From positions 3,629,884 through 3,693,883 of the forward strand of contig NC_081332.1 in assembly GCF_022539665.2 (NCBI RefSeq): a stretch of 64,000 nt of DNA, written 5' to 3'. Shown piece after piece: positions 42,301-56,149 of this stretch (positions are counted from its first letter, which is position 1; the number at the start of each line of letters is the position of its first letter). The notes beneath the pieces were generated by a model. That model searched no databases. It saw only the letters and a list, made by a program, of their open reading frames with translations, and was not told the DNA's origin. The position numbers and the translations under genes are program-made. Origin of the DNA: Daphnia carinata. Its lineage: Eukaryota; Arthropoda; Branchiopoda; Diplostraca; Daphniidae.

Positions 42301-43162
42301 ACATTTTGAAGATGTACACACCGGAGGGATCATTGGTTAACATTTCCAACCGACTTGAAAGTAACCGGCCTGATACTCCGTATCGACTTGAACTGGTCGC
42401 TGCCCATTTTAACAAAGGTTCTTCTTCTTCTTTTTGTTTTCGAAAAGAGGCCTAACAATTTAACCGTTCAAGATTTCAAAAAAAAAGAAAGCTATTTGAA
42501 TATTTCTAAAGAAATAAATTCCATTTCACGTAGGATCGTTACCGGAACAGCTGAGAGCCGAACTTGCACTGCTGGATGAAAGGTATACAAGAAAAAAAAG
42601 GAATAGAAGAAAGTAAAAAAAAAAAAAAAAAGAAAAAAAGGAAACAAGAGTAAAAATGATTGAATTTGTTTCCTTTTTTTTTTCGGATGGCGCAAAATAA
42701 GGGTCTCGGATTTGGAGCGGCGAATGCACGACCTGGCCTCGCTCTACCCGCAGGACGTCCAAGCGATGCGGGACGAATTGGAACAGCACAAACAAATTCT
42801 CGGTAATGCAGAGAGGCGCGCGCGCGCGACGCCGCCAATTGCAAAGTACAACTCTCGCATGTACCTCATATGTTGTACCCACACTCGGCTTTTTACATCG
42901 CCCTAGGTGTTCTGTTTTGCATTCGTCAGGCAAAAAAAAAAAAAAATTAGACAGGAGTGCATGTGCCTCGAAAATAATAAGGAAAAAAAAAACAAAAAAA
43001 AACAAAAGAGAAACGAGGATAGCGTTCGCTTTGTTGACGAGAAGGGAAACCCAAGTGTTGTGGTTGAATATGGCGATTTGCGGCAACGGGCTTCCGTGAA
43101 ATAATGAGATCCCATATAACAGAGGCTTCTTATTATATCAGACGTCATTATTATACGAAAAC

Positions 43163-43193
<31 letters not shown>

Positions 43194-46100
43194 GTGGTAT
43201 ATCTATTGTCTTTCCAGCAGCTGCTGGGCGACAAATGTACTATTGCGGGTCGTTTGCTCATTGTTTTTATTTTGATTTTCTCCATATTTTTTTTTCCAGG
43301 AGGGTTTAGTTGTTTCCCCCCTAGCACCAGGGCCTTTTTTTTTTCCTCGCAAAAAATGTACCCGCATCTGGCCGTAATTGCCATGTAGTCAATAGATGCA
43401 ACCCGCTCCCGAAAGGCCCTTTTTTTTCTGCATGTTAAAAAAAGAAGGCAAATATATGTCGCTTTTTTTCCCCTCTTTGACTTTAATTGAATGACAACGG
43501 GGCAAAAAACAAACAAAGAAAAAATGGTAAAAATAATCAACATGCGTGAATTATGCAACAGGTTTGTGTCGGGCCGGAACGACTTTCCGACACAGTGGAA
43601 TGGGCCGTCCTTACTGGAACCGGCACAAAGCGCGTCGGAAATCCGAATCTGAGAAACGGCTCGTCTGCGAGAAATATCTGCGCATTAGGTGATAAAAAAA
43701 ATTCGAATTTAACTTTCCCATCAAGAGAAAAAGAACATGCCCCATTTTGAAAACAGTACAATGACGTTGACGGAAGAGATCCGGCGATGTCTGCGGATGC
43801 CGACGTTCGATAACTGGCAGTGGGAAGACGAGGAGATCCTGTTGCTCTTGCAGCAAATGTACGTCGACCTGGATCTGGCCCGCAAGTTCGACATCGACCT
43901 GGACGTTTTACGAAAGTTCCTCTGTCAGGTTTACATGAACTACAACGAGGTTCCCTTCCACAATTTCCAGCACTGTTTCACCGTCAGCCAAATGGTAAGC
44001 GAATCGACCGTCCTTGCCCTATCAAGTCTTTCTCTTTGCCATCGATCGAAAACGAAATGATGCCAACTCGTGTCAAGCGCGCTAACAAACAAAAAAAAGC
44101 TGATCTCTTCAGACAGATCGTATCGATTAACCGAAACACTGAAACTCAATAAGACAGTGGCAAAGTTCAAGAGTCTCCAAAGTCAAACAGCTGCGTGAAA
44201 TGTCACTTCTTTTTTTTTTTTGCGCACAATTATGAGAGATAATGCAACAATGCAAGTTGACACATAGGGCCAACTTTTTTTTCTTTCTTTAAATTTAAAA
44301 AAAAAAATGTAATTGAACATCCAAGTCTCGACAGCCAACGCGTTTCAAAAGCCAATTTCACGAGAAACGTCCAACGATTAAGTAAAACATTCAAAGCTCT
44401 CTAGTTACATTTGATCTAATGATCGAAAGTGAGTCTGCATTGAAAAATATGTCCGCCAGCAAATTTCGTTTCTCCTTCATGTGACAGAACAGAAGGGAGG
44501 AGGATGATAGATATCTATAGCTGTCAAATTGCATAATCTAGTAGGGATAGATGACGCTAGTTGTGCGCTTTGCATTTCAAAGAAGAGCTCTTCGTTGCAT
44601 CAATCACGTGATCAGCGTGTACGACGCAAAAGTTCAAAAGGCTATAAATGGACACGAAGATTAGCACATCAAGTGAGAATTTAATGAGGTCTTCTTTTTT
44701 TTTATTCGATTAGATGTACGGGATCATATGGTGTTTGGATCTACCGGACAAGATTGGCGACCTGGAAACGCTGATCCTTCTCACTTCCTGCATTTGTCAC
44801 GATCTCGATCATCCCGGATTCAACAACATCTACCAGGTCTGCCATTACAGTTTCTGAATATTTCAATCTGGCTCTGCCATTTAGAAGTAATGACATGTCA
44901 AATTAGAATTGCTGCAAAGGCCACATATTTATAGTCATTAGGAAAGCAAGCGAAAGAGAAAGAGGGAGAAGTGTGCCCGAGTTGCGAAGAAACATTACAG
45001 CGACACGCAGTCAAAGTCTGGGACGGGCGGGAGGGCTTCATTAATTAGTACGCAAGCTGCTTGGACGTTGTTTGTTTCGCTTTGATGCCAGTCTAATCGA
45101 TTCTTTGGGAGGGTGTGCAAGAGAATCTATCGCCTACGGGTTTCTTCGCATTAATAAAAAACAACATGAATATAAAAAGCTTATTAAAGGGTATCATAGA
45201 GTAGGGAGGGATAGAGTTTTATCCAGTAATGTGATTATACATCATTGCCACTCCTGTGTTACTAAACAGATTAACGCGAGGACAGAGTTGGCCCTGCGCT
45301 ACAATGACATTTCGCCGCTGGAGAATCATCACTGTTCGGTCGCGTTCAACATCTTGGAAGATCCAACGGCAAATCTCTTCCGATCCTTCCCTCCCGATGT
45401 CTACAAGAGCGTCCGCGAAGGCATTATACGATGCATCCTGGCCACGGACATGGCCCGTCACAACGAGATCCTCAACCAGTTCAATCAAATAGCCCCCGAA
45501 TTCGACTACAACAACCGTGCCCACATCAATCTGGTAAGTTTCATTTCTTGGTATTTGTGGGAGGCACGAACAAGGAAAAACAAAACAAAACTGGTCCTAC
45601 CTGTTTTGGTTCCCTGCAAGCTTCTGCAAAATGGCCAGCAATGTGAAAGATGATTAGAGTGAACGTGACACTTGTAAAGTCGCCTTGAAATTGATACCGT
45701 GTTCTAGGATAGTGCAGCTCACGCAGTAAAAAGTTTAGCACTTGAGTAGTGAATGGAATCGTTTGGGCGCCATTGACTGTCATGCACTCTCTGACGTCAA
45801 ACCAACATGCCTTGATTAATGCACAATTCAGGGGGAACTTCCGGAAGCACTAGAACATATGGCACGTTAATAAAACGATGTAAAATGTACTTCTCTACCT
45901 TCGTGGCGCCATTTCAACTTTGTTTCTCTTACTGACTGAAAAGTCACATCCGACTAGATGAAATTTTCAAGGGGCAAAGTAGACGTTGCCGATTATGCAG
46001 CAAAAACTACCTCGTATTTTTCGTAAATAAATAAAATTCACTTTAAAAAAAAAGAAATAGAAAATAAGACACTGCTGTAATTTCGTTTTCCACAAAATTC

Positions 46101-48707
46101 AAATTCCATGCCAACAAAAATTTGTTAGGATTCCAAGAAGTTGCAATTTCGTTTGTGGAACAACAGACGACGCCCGTTTCACATGTTCAAGTGGCGAGTT
46201 GCTCGATCAATGAATGCAGGGCACATCATTTAGGGAAACTCGTTGTGACCATGAAAAAGAAGCTCTCTCAACTTCCTGTTCGTTTTACTTGCATATCTCG
46301 AGCTTTCAAACTTTTCGAAACAACAAGTACAGTTGACACAAAGTGGAAAAAACTACGTAAATAATCATATTTCGAGTAGCACAGCTTCACTACTCACCAG
46401 AGATTCCCAAAACTTTTGCCAGCAAACAAACGACAACGAATAGAAATGTAACGTATCATTGAAAGTATTAGTTGGGCCTTGTATCGTTTTACAGCAGTGG
46501 CGTCCTATGTATACGCTATAATCATTTTTCGTTTCTAAAAGAATAAAAAAAAAAAAAGAGAGTTTCAACAATGGCGAGGGGTGGCCCTGATAAAGTTTGC
46601 CAGTAGACACTCGAGCGGAAATTGTTTCCCGCGACAAGTGGATGATGAAACGGCTTTTCTGATCGTATGTGACATCAAATGAACGAGACAAGCAAAGAAA
46701 CAAAATTCGGTCATATCTGTTCCATCTGAACAAATATCTCGCCATGAATTCATTTCTATTGCTTTTAATTTAAGAAATTTCATTTTTGTGCTTAGAAATG
46801 CATGATCATCCAAAACCTTGATTGACAAAAACAGCTGTTGAGCTATTCACATTATTTTTTTTTTTTTGGAATCAATTATTCCTGCTGTGCGTGACGTGAT
46901 CGACTTTGAAATCAGACAGCCAGGAAATTCAGTTTGCGGAATCCTGTCAAAAACCGAAGTCGGCACTTAAAATATCGCGTCCAAAAGAATCGCTCACTTA
47001 AAGGATTTCATTTTCTTTACACATAAAGCTCCCCGACTTTCTTTCTCCCAAACGCTGTCGTCTAATGCCTTTACGTTGTTGATTTTTGTTTTGTTTTTTT
47101 CGTATTCTAGATGACACGCATCTTCGTTTTTGTCTCACTTTCCACGAAACAATTTCGTGCCCTATTGATTTTCTTTTCTTGTTCTTCTCCATGTACAAAA
47201 ACGAGGGGGACTACATTCAGATGCTTCAGAGATCTCTCTGTCCTTTCCTCCCCAAAAAATAATTATGGAATGTAAACTTAATTCTTTTTTTTTTTCTTCT
47301 TATTTTGGAAAAAAAAAAAAAAAACAGCTTTGTATGGTTCTGATCAAAGTTTCGGACATATCGAACGAAGCCAGACCGATGGATGTTGCAGAACCCTGGC
47401 TGGACTGTCTTCTTCAAGAATTCTTCGAACAAAGCGATCGTGAAAAGATGGAAGGATTGCCGGTGACGCCGTTCATGGACCGCGACAAGATCACCAAACC
47501 ATCGTCGCAGTGTTCCTTCATTGGATTCGTTTTATTGCCATTATTCGAGGCTATTGGCCGTCTTTATCCCGAGCTGGACGTAAATATCTCCCCTATCACT
47601 TACTCGCATCAAATCAACTTAAAGACAAACATTGTCCATCGAAAAAAAAAAAAAGACCTTAATAGTCAATCCAGTTCGAGAGGCCCTGGATTATTACCGC
47701 AAACTGAACGAGGCTTCTCGTCGCAATCTGGAACAGCCGGCCAGTCCAACGCCGGCAGTCAACGAACAAAAGGAAACCACCGCATCGATTGCGGATTCGA
47801 GTAGCATCAAATCGTCGGAACAACAAGCTGGCCAGCACCTGTTGGATAATGAAGGCAAAACTATGGATCATCCAACTATAGTTGGAGCTACTCCAACCAC
47901 CCCCATCAGCCGAGAAAGGTATCCCATATTCATTTACCTGCATGATGCACTTGAGTAACATAAACAACTCACGTTACCTGCATATTTTTGTGTGTGGGGG
48001 AGAAGGAATTCAACATGTTTTTGCGGATACGGGGAAACTGAGAGGCCGGTGGTCAATTTTTTAGCTAGCCACAGGTCTTTTCACCGATATACATATTATG
48101 TTTTAGCCTTGGACGAAATGTAAACCTCATCAACGAAGCAGAGGGCGTACTGAGTTTCCAAGAGGATGTGAAGTCTATAGTATCAGACATAGTCCCCACG
48201 CGCGATCGATAATGCTCCCGAACAAAGTTGCTGACAGCTTCCCTTATTTCCAGGGGGTGTACACACCGTGCGCCGTGTATAACGGAAGAACAGGATGAGC
48301 AACAACTATCGCATTTTCTTTTCTAAAAAGGAAGAATTTGTAAGGTACCTTTTGTTTAACTCCGACATGGACTGTTGGGGAAAAGATGGATGCGTTGCAC
48401 GTTGAGATAAGACGATTCTAGAAAAAACAAAAACAAAAAAACAGACAGTAAAAAATGAAAACTAATTATCTCAAATTGGAGAGAAGCAACAAAACGAAAA
48501 TGACGTTTAGCTTTCGCTATATATGGACGTAGCAATCATCAATAGTAGGGCCCTCCCATTTTTTTTATAGCGGGACTATCAAAACGGGCCGAATATTAAA
48601 AGCCATAAAAATTTATTCCCCAAATTGAATGACTATAGACACGAATTGAAGGTGTAACTTACCAATGCCACTATCCATCTTCAAAATATAATTTTCTGCC
48701 AAATTCC

Positions 48708-48746
<39 letters not shown>

Positions 48747-50476
48747 CCCGCCTGAAATCGATTCATTGATTAATTTCGTCCGACGCGACAAACTTCGCAT
48801 TCAGACAGTTGTTTAAAAAAAAAAAAAAAAAAAAAAAGAGATACGTGTAAAAAGAAAACGGGAAAAATTGCGGCAAAAGGAAATCCTTGTAAGACGCCGT
48901 TCCCTCGTGAGTGGCTCTCAGTGTCTTTTCCTAGTCGTGTTAAATTTTGTTTGCAACGCTACAGTAAGACACACTCTCTCCTTCTTCATCATGATGACGT
49001 GAACAAAAACAAAAACAAAAAAGATGTCTGATACATTTTTTTGTTTATCCGCCAAACATGGGAAGGGCACATGAGCGGATTTGAGTGTGTACTAGTCGCA
49101 ACGGGATTTGTTTGTCAAAAGCTCGTACTCGCCGACGGCCGGGATGGTCTAAATAATACACTAGCTAGATAATATGATATATAAATAGAGATTTAAAAAA
49201 AAAATACATAAATAAAAACTTCCCTTTCGCGCCACGTATCTTATACGTCGAAAGGATTTTGTACGGCCGGCTTATACTGGGCAAAAAAAAAAAAAAAAAA
49301 ATTCTATACAGTGCTACTACGCCTTAACTTAACTTTTTTGCTATTTTTAAAAAATAAGATATTTATGCTTGTGTTACTTGCCTTTTCGATGGCCGACAGG
49401 TCGCTGTCGCAGGAAGAGGAAATCCGGCGTTTCTCCTTCGGTCTCGATCCCGACACGTTTACTGAAGTGGAAGTGTGCGAGAAGACTTTCTCTTTCAAGA
49501 TCAGCACGGACATTAGGCCGTTGCCCGGCTGGAGCAATAACAGCGCAGGCAATGCTACTTACAACGGAAGACAGCCGCCATCCACCTTCCGGCGAGCTTC
49601 GCTTGCTGTCATGTCAGCCTGTAAGTTTTTTTGTATTTGACCCCTTTTGCCATCGTCTATATCTGGCATGTGCAATCAAAACATGACGACGTCTATTTAT
49701 TTTGTCCGTCCACTGTGTGTGTGTGTGTCTGTGTGTGTGTTTCAACAGCTCTTGCGGAATCGGCTCGCATTCTCGCCGGAGGGACGGTTCGCAGCGCCAC
49801 CACCAGCCCGACGCAATCAGCTCCGGGTACGCATCGTGGCGCCGTCATCCAGGAAGAGGAGGATGAAATCACGTTGGACATGCCAACGGTGGCGACAGCA
49901 TCGACTCGCAACGGCGTCGTCCTCGACATGCACAAGGAGACGTCGGAATCACTCGATTTGCAACACAATGGCCAGCAAAAAGGACGGACTGAAATCACGG
50001 CGCCATTGGCATCGGTTGAAGACGTGACCGATTCGGTGGCGGCTGTGGCTGGCGTTGCGACCGCACGCCAGCCGAGTCGTGACAATCCGCTGCTGATTCG
50101 ATTGCGTCAATGGACCGACCGATTCGGTTTGAATCCCGTGCGATCAGCGTCGGCCGAGCCGCCGGAGAACGGAGTGGCTGACGTGCCCAAATCGCCGAAA
50201 CTGCTCGGCTCGCGCAAAATTGTATCCAGCAGTTTGTCGCGTCTCTTTAGCCGTTCGTCGTCCAATAAATCAGGCCAGCAACAGCAATCAACGGCTAATT
50301 CGGTTGCTAGTCCAGAGTCGAATCATCTACCGATGCCGGCCACGTCCGCCAGTAGCCGCCGACGTTCGAAAACAATCATCAGCGCCACGGAAATGTCCCG
50401 CAGTTTAGACGACGTTCCTGCCGCCCACATGATTACCGATTCGACCAATCATCCATCCCCAAAACGCTTAGATTAA
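39330..50476 (+). CDS. PDE9A: cGMP-specific 3',5'-cyclic phosphodiesterase, PDE9A type
   Basis: Hydrolyses cGMP with high affinity. Twelve exons: 39330-39588, 42265-42417, 42534-42582, 42702-42802, 43562-43688, 43757-43994, 44714-44836, 45270-45533, 47328-47579, 47656-47918, 49400-49620 and 49749-50476. The sum is 2778 nt, or 925 residues, against about 590 in human PDE9A. The N-terminal regulatory part has VYFTVGQRK and [21 protein letters not shown], then a short coiled segment (LEQHKQIL). The catalytic domain (about 230-540) has the metal-binding residues [24 protein letters not shown] and [11 protein letters not shown], plus the nucleotide-pocket Gln in SSQCSFIGF. The last 380 or so residues are a Ser/Thr/Ala-rich tail absent from the human protein. 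Introns of 0.4-2.7 kb hold homopolymers and no other recognisable gene. Two acceptors (47327, 47655) directly follow poly(A) runs. Confidence 0.93.
43163..43185. repeat. (GT)n microsatellite in a PDE9 intron
   Basis: Twenty-three bases of GT repeat followed by GCGCGCG, in the intron 42803-43561. Confidence 0.9.
48712..48739. repeat. Poly(A) tract, 28 bases, in a PDE9 intron
   Basis: Twenty-eight uninterrupted A in the intron 47919-49399; a second run of about 23 A lies at 48814-48836. Confidence 0.9.
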
Positions 50477-52779
50477 ATGTCAGACATGTTTACACGCGTC
50501 TGTGTATACGTATTTCAATCATATTTATAATTACCTTCTTTTTTGTTTTCTTTACCTCCTCCCACTGTCAGCTTCTTCATTGTTCGCAAAACACGTTTCG
50601 TCTCGTCTTTCAGTTTGATTGTTGCTGTCGAATTTAGTTTTCCATCACACCAACTGTTTCATTCAAATTATTACGTTAAAAAAGGAATCCACATTTCATC
50701 GATTTGCTAAAAAAAAAAAAAAAAAAAATGTCAATGTCGAAAATCAACCCCCCCCCCCCGATGTATTCTTGGCCAACATACAACCATATCCTCCTCTCCG
50801 CTGTTGACCCCGTTGGAAAAAAAAAAAATCAAGATACATATATATATATATATATAAATTTATATATATACCTATTACTAAAGAGGAGTGAAAAAAAAAA
50901 ATATTAAAAAGAGAAATTGAAATTCTCATTCTCGTCAGTGTATGTATAGAATAACCATTCAAAGTGACAGTCAATTTCTCGTCAATGGTATGCAGATTGG
51001 ACCAAAAAAAAAAAAAAATTGGGATGAATTATTTTTTTTTGTGTGTGTTTAAACTAAATATAGAACAGGACAAAAAAAAAATATGTGTGGAAATGGGATG
51101 GAAATAGAATTATTGGGAATTTTCGGGACGCACGAAAAGAACTTGTTTGGCCAATCAGTCGCAAAAAGGAAACAAACCAAAACAAAGAAAGAGTTTCTAA
51201 ATCCGCACACGAAAAATGGTGAGGACAAAGAGAGTCGAAAAAAAAACAAGAAGGGAAGATGATGGGCACAAACAGGTTATTTTAAGTTGTTCTAAAAAAA
51301 GATCTCGTGAACGGGGGGAAAGGGAGAAATCGCAATATATAGCGCAAATAAAAGATCAACAAACTTTACAGGATGCGTGTGGTTTTGTGTTCCCCACAGA
51401 AAAACATTTTTTCAAAAGAAAACTCGCACAAAAATTTTTTTTTTTTCAAAAATGGGGGGAAAGAAAAACTGAATTTTTCACGAACGAAAAAAAAACACAC
51501 GCGGGAGCCACAGGAAAAAAAAAAAAAGACCTACACATTAATTCTGTACACGACGGTTGGTAGTGATAGAAATATAAAGACGAAAGATGGGCGGGGGGGG
51601 GGGGGTGGCGCCTGGTAGAGGAAACACATTTTTTTTTTTTGTTAATTTTCCATTGGTTATCTTAATCGATTTGAAAGATGTCAAGCGGAGAAACGAAAAG
51701 CTGATGAAAAATCATGGGAGTAAGAGCCAAAAAAAAAAAAAAAAAAGAACATTATTTTGGGGCGAGGGGACATTCAAAATAGATTGTATGTTTATATATA
51801 TATATAATATATACGATATTTGCTAGAACAACAGGGGGGGGGGGCTAGAAAAAAAAATTTATTATCAACATTTTTTTTTTTTGCGTTTCTTAATCAAAGT
51901 GATTGGTAAGTGAAAATCTGTAGAGAGGGCTTGGGGGGGGGGATTATCACTACGTCGATAGAAATACTATTTATGTTGTCTTTTCTTTACTTTAATTTTT
52001 TGAAATCCTTTTTTTTTTATTATTTTTAATGCCCGCTGTTGCCCGTCTCGGGTTACGCGCCGTGCGAACTCTTGAGCAAAAATATTTGACCGATTTTTCT
52101 CTTTTCTCGCGTCTAAAAAAAAAAAATAAAATAAAGAAAATGGCTCCAACTTGCCTTTATCGACAACTCAATTTTTGAAAGAAAAAAATCGTCTGCTGGG
52201 AGGGGGGGGAGGTGCGAAATGTCAATTATTCCGTCAAAAGTAAAGGCCATAAGACGAAAGAGAACCAAAAAAAATCAACGTCCGAAAAAAAGGGGAAAGA
52301 AAAAAATTTTTTGTTTTGCACATTAAAGAAAAAATGAATAATTAATTTGATTAGCTCCTCGACGTACGACTCTCCCTATGATCTAAGTTTCATCCATAGC
52401 CCGGTTACAGCTGACGGGCGGGAGGATTTTTTTTTTTTTTTTCTCACGGGATCTCGTTCACCAAAAAAAAATACGAAAGGGTCTAATATATATTTACTGT
52501 ATATATAAATATATATATATGGGTGACGCACACGTTCGCCCCGTCTCTAAATTTAAAGGGGTCCGGGAGCGCAATGTAGGAAAAACAGCGACGGACGATT
52601 TTTTACGGTTCAAAGGAGGGATGGGTTTTAATTATTTTTTGTTTACCTTTTTCTCTCTCTGTCGTCTAATGGAATTCTTTTAAATCTTGTAAAGGGGGGG
52701 GGGGGGAAAGATAAAGTATGGAAGAAGGGCAGCTCTTTCGCCTCGAGAAGGTTGTCCTGCTGATGCGCGGGCTTTTTTC
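50477..52779. other. Convergent 3' region between PDE9 and Stardust
   Basis: The two stop codons face each other across 2.3 kb with no coding segment in between. A candidate PDE9 AATAAA lies at 51347-51352 (plus strand). A candidate Stardust AATAAA on the minus strand is at 52016-52021 (TTTATT on plus). The stretch is dense in A, T and G runs and TA repeats (50837-50875). Confidence 0.5.
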
Positions 52780-55700
52780 TCATTTGTGATCGTTGCTGTT
52801 ACGGTCGAGCCACACAACGGGCACCCATTGCGGTTCGCGCTCCAATCGATTCACTTCGCTAACCAATTGGCTGTAAGTTCGCTCTTCTTCGCCGTTCACG
52901 ATGACCATATCGAAAAAATGGCCATAGACATCCTCCATTTCGCGAGCCTTTTCGATGATCTCTTTCAAATCCTCGTCCTGTTTTTAACATTTTGAATTGC
53001 ATTACGAATGGAAATTTCAAATTGGAAAAAAGAAAATCGAAATTAAAAAAAAAAAAAAAAAAAAAAATGGACCTTGACTGTTTCGCCCTTGTCGCGTTTC
53101 TTGGCACGCAACTTCTCCAGTGAAGGTGGCGCCACGAAAACGACGAAAGGCATCAAGTTGGATTCTTTGAGAATCTTGAGAGATTGCGGGTGCAGATTGA
53201 GGACGCAAAACTTGCCGGCCGAGACGACGGCCCGAATGGCATCAAGTGTAGTCCCGTAATAAGCCTTCTCGTATTCGCCGTGCTCGACGAATCTGCGGTT
53301 GACAATATCGGCTTCAAACTGGGCCCGAGAGATAAAGTGGTAATCTTGGCCGTTAATCTCGGAATCCTTTTTCGTCCGGCTCGTATCTGTATGTTGTCCA
53401 TAAAAACAAGCCCACAATTTAAAAGAGATTTCACATTTCGTTTTAAAATTTACTTATTTGAATTTGAAATTTGTTTACTTACGCGGAACGGCGGGAGCAA
53501 AACGTTCGGAATCCTGCATCAACATTTCGCGCAATTCTTTGCGGCCGATGTTGGGCGGACCGATAAGAACAATGGGCCGTTTGTGATTGGCACGAGGGTA
53601 ATACAGTCCCACTTCTTCATAAGTCAAGATTTCTTCGCTTTCTTCTATGAAAACCATTTGAAATCAAACAAAACCATTAATTTTTTTTTTTCTTTCATTT
53701 TTTGTAAAATTAAAGAGTTAAGAAATAAAGAGATGTACCTTTGCCGTAGTTGGACCGGAAACTTGTCCTCTTCTTCTTCTTGTGTTGCTTTTTGGCACAG
53801 AGTAAGGTGCCGGCCTTGGAGCGCGACGTGATCTCATTTTCGGTCGTGTCAATGACCATGGCCTGTTTTACCGCCTCTCGCCTACTTTGATCAAAGACGA
53901 TTAGTTCATCCATTTATCCCATTTCAATTCGATTATAAAGAAATGAAACAAAATTTCAAAATGAATCTCACTGTTGCTGAAAGGAGCGACTGGGAATGAG
54001 ACCGGCCAATGTCTGATCTTCCTCGCCTTCGCGGAACGCCTGCCACCAATTGGCGTCCTCCTGTGAAATGACGTGCAGGATGTCGCCCTTCATAAAACTG
54101 ATGCCGAGCTCCTTGCAGGGGATGTATAGATCATCCTCAGGGTCGTAGTCAAAGTGGGCCTTGAGATGAACGACCGGATTGGGTGGGAGGACGCCGGCCG
54201 GCGATTTGGTGCTAGAGCCGCTTCCCACGGGGACGATGAGGAAAGTTATAGTGCCCGTCATCGATCCGACGAGATCGCAAACGTCGTTGATGGACTTGCC
54301 GCGCACTTCGACGCCGTTCACTTCCAGGATCTCGTCGCCCTCGTGAAGCAAACCGGAACGCTCAGCCACGCCGCCTCGGACGATCCGGCCGACAACAACC
54401 GCTTCACCGTCATTCCTCACCGTGGCGCCCTATTTGAAAAATACTCACATTTAATAAACCTTTCTATTCAACATCAAAATTTGCATCTCATTTGCATACC
54501 AGAGGTTCGTTTGATTTTTCCAGGGATATGACTTTAAAAGTCCTGTCTTGATGATGTTGCGAAGAGCCGCTGGCCGAATGAGCGGGTGAATGAGCCGACA
54601 GATGCGATGAGATGAAAGCCGACTCGGGCATGGCGTCCATGTCGTCCCCACTGAGGTTTGAATCGTTCAGCGGGGCGGTACTGATCGTGCTCACTTCTGC
54701 AATTCGATCGTGGGCGTAGAGGAGACCTTCCATTTCGTAACGACCGAGCAACGACACTAGCTCCACCGCCTCTGGCCGACCGCACTGCTGTAATCCGGTC
54801 AGACACTGAACACACGCGGACGAGACGGACAAAAAAAAAAAAACAAAAAAAAAAAAAATCAAATCAACATTTGCATACAACTCGAAAAGGCTAATGCATG
54901 CGGAAGTATTCGACTTTCACGCGACACAATATCAAGACTATTTTTTTTTTTACATTCGATTAGATTTTTGATTACGTGTAAAGTGCGTGCAAACAAATCG
55001 ACCAATCACGACGACGGGTTGTCTCCGAATGTTAAAAATCTTTTGCCACGGGGTAAGAAGAATTCCATTGACATCAACAGAAAGGGAGTGGAAAGTTGGC
55101 CGTTTATCTCATTGGCCCGCACGATGTTTTCTTCGTTTTCAATAGTGGGGGAATAGTAGAGTGGAAAGGCTACACGGGCCGATTGGCCCGCGTGACTGGA
55201 CGTGAAACGGGGAGGAAGGGCTAATGTGCCATTGCTTTACCTCGGTGACAAGTTGCTGGACGTTGTGATGAGACGACAATGTCGGCTGGCCGCAGCACCA
55301 CACTTCTTGCACCTTCGAATGGATTGTCAGAGCCGAGCGGAAGGCCGGTGACAGCAAGAGACTCTGCACAGCGGCCAAATCCGCCTCCACGCCCTGTCCA
55401 GCATGTCCATTCTTCTTCAATTGCTGCTGGACTCGTTGGAGAGCAGCAGTCACATCTTGCAATCCTGCAAAAAAAAAAAAAAAATAAATCATTTAAATAC
55501 ACACCTCCAACTTCAATATATATATATATAAAAAAAATTAATTATGCAAATTACCAATGATCTTCTGCATGCCACTGTTGAGCAGGTAATTATTCTGCGC
55601 CAGGGCGGCCCAAGCAAGGCCGGCGTTGGCGAAACCCGGATCGTTAACGTCGTCGTCCTCGTCGTCGTCGTCATGGCCCGTATAGGCGATGTTGACCACG

Positions 55701-56116
55701 CCGGTAGCGGACGGCGGCGGCTGAGACTTGGTGCAACTTTCTTCGAGTGCTTGGAGCTTGCGCGATCCGCGTAGCGACGAGCGTAGAAACTCTTCCTCGC
55801 GGGCCATCCGCTCCTCCTTCTCGCGTCGCTTTCGTTCATCCTCCTTTTAAATAAATAAAAGGAAAAAAAGTTTGTGATGAAGAGAGTAGTAAAAAAAAAA
55901 AAAAAAGAAAGAGAAGCGGATGCCCCCCCCCGCACAATAGCGAATTTGCATGCCAAGTTGTTACATAAACGAATCATTGTCTCCAGAGTAACAACGGGCT
56001 CTGCCGAGCCAGACGGCCAACATCAATTCACAATGTCAAGCGGTACGAACTCGAAATACATTCACAACTTTTAAAAGTTACACGAATCAAACTCTCTTTC
56101 AAATGTTTTTTTATTG

Positions 56117-56149
<33 letters not shown>

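Noticed and set aside
45072-45653. A 193-residue plus-strand open frame as a single exon
   Set aside because: Only 45270-45533 is PDE9-like; the flanks are intron read-through on both sides of clear AG and GT sites.
55513-55977. 154-residue minus-strand frame
   Set aside because: It is an out-of-frame reading of the Stardust exon 55843-55555 and adjacent introns.
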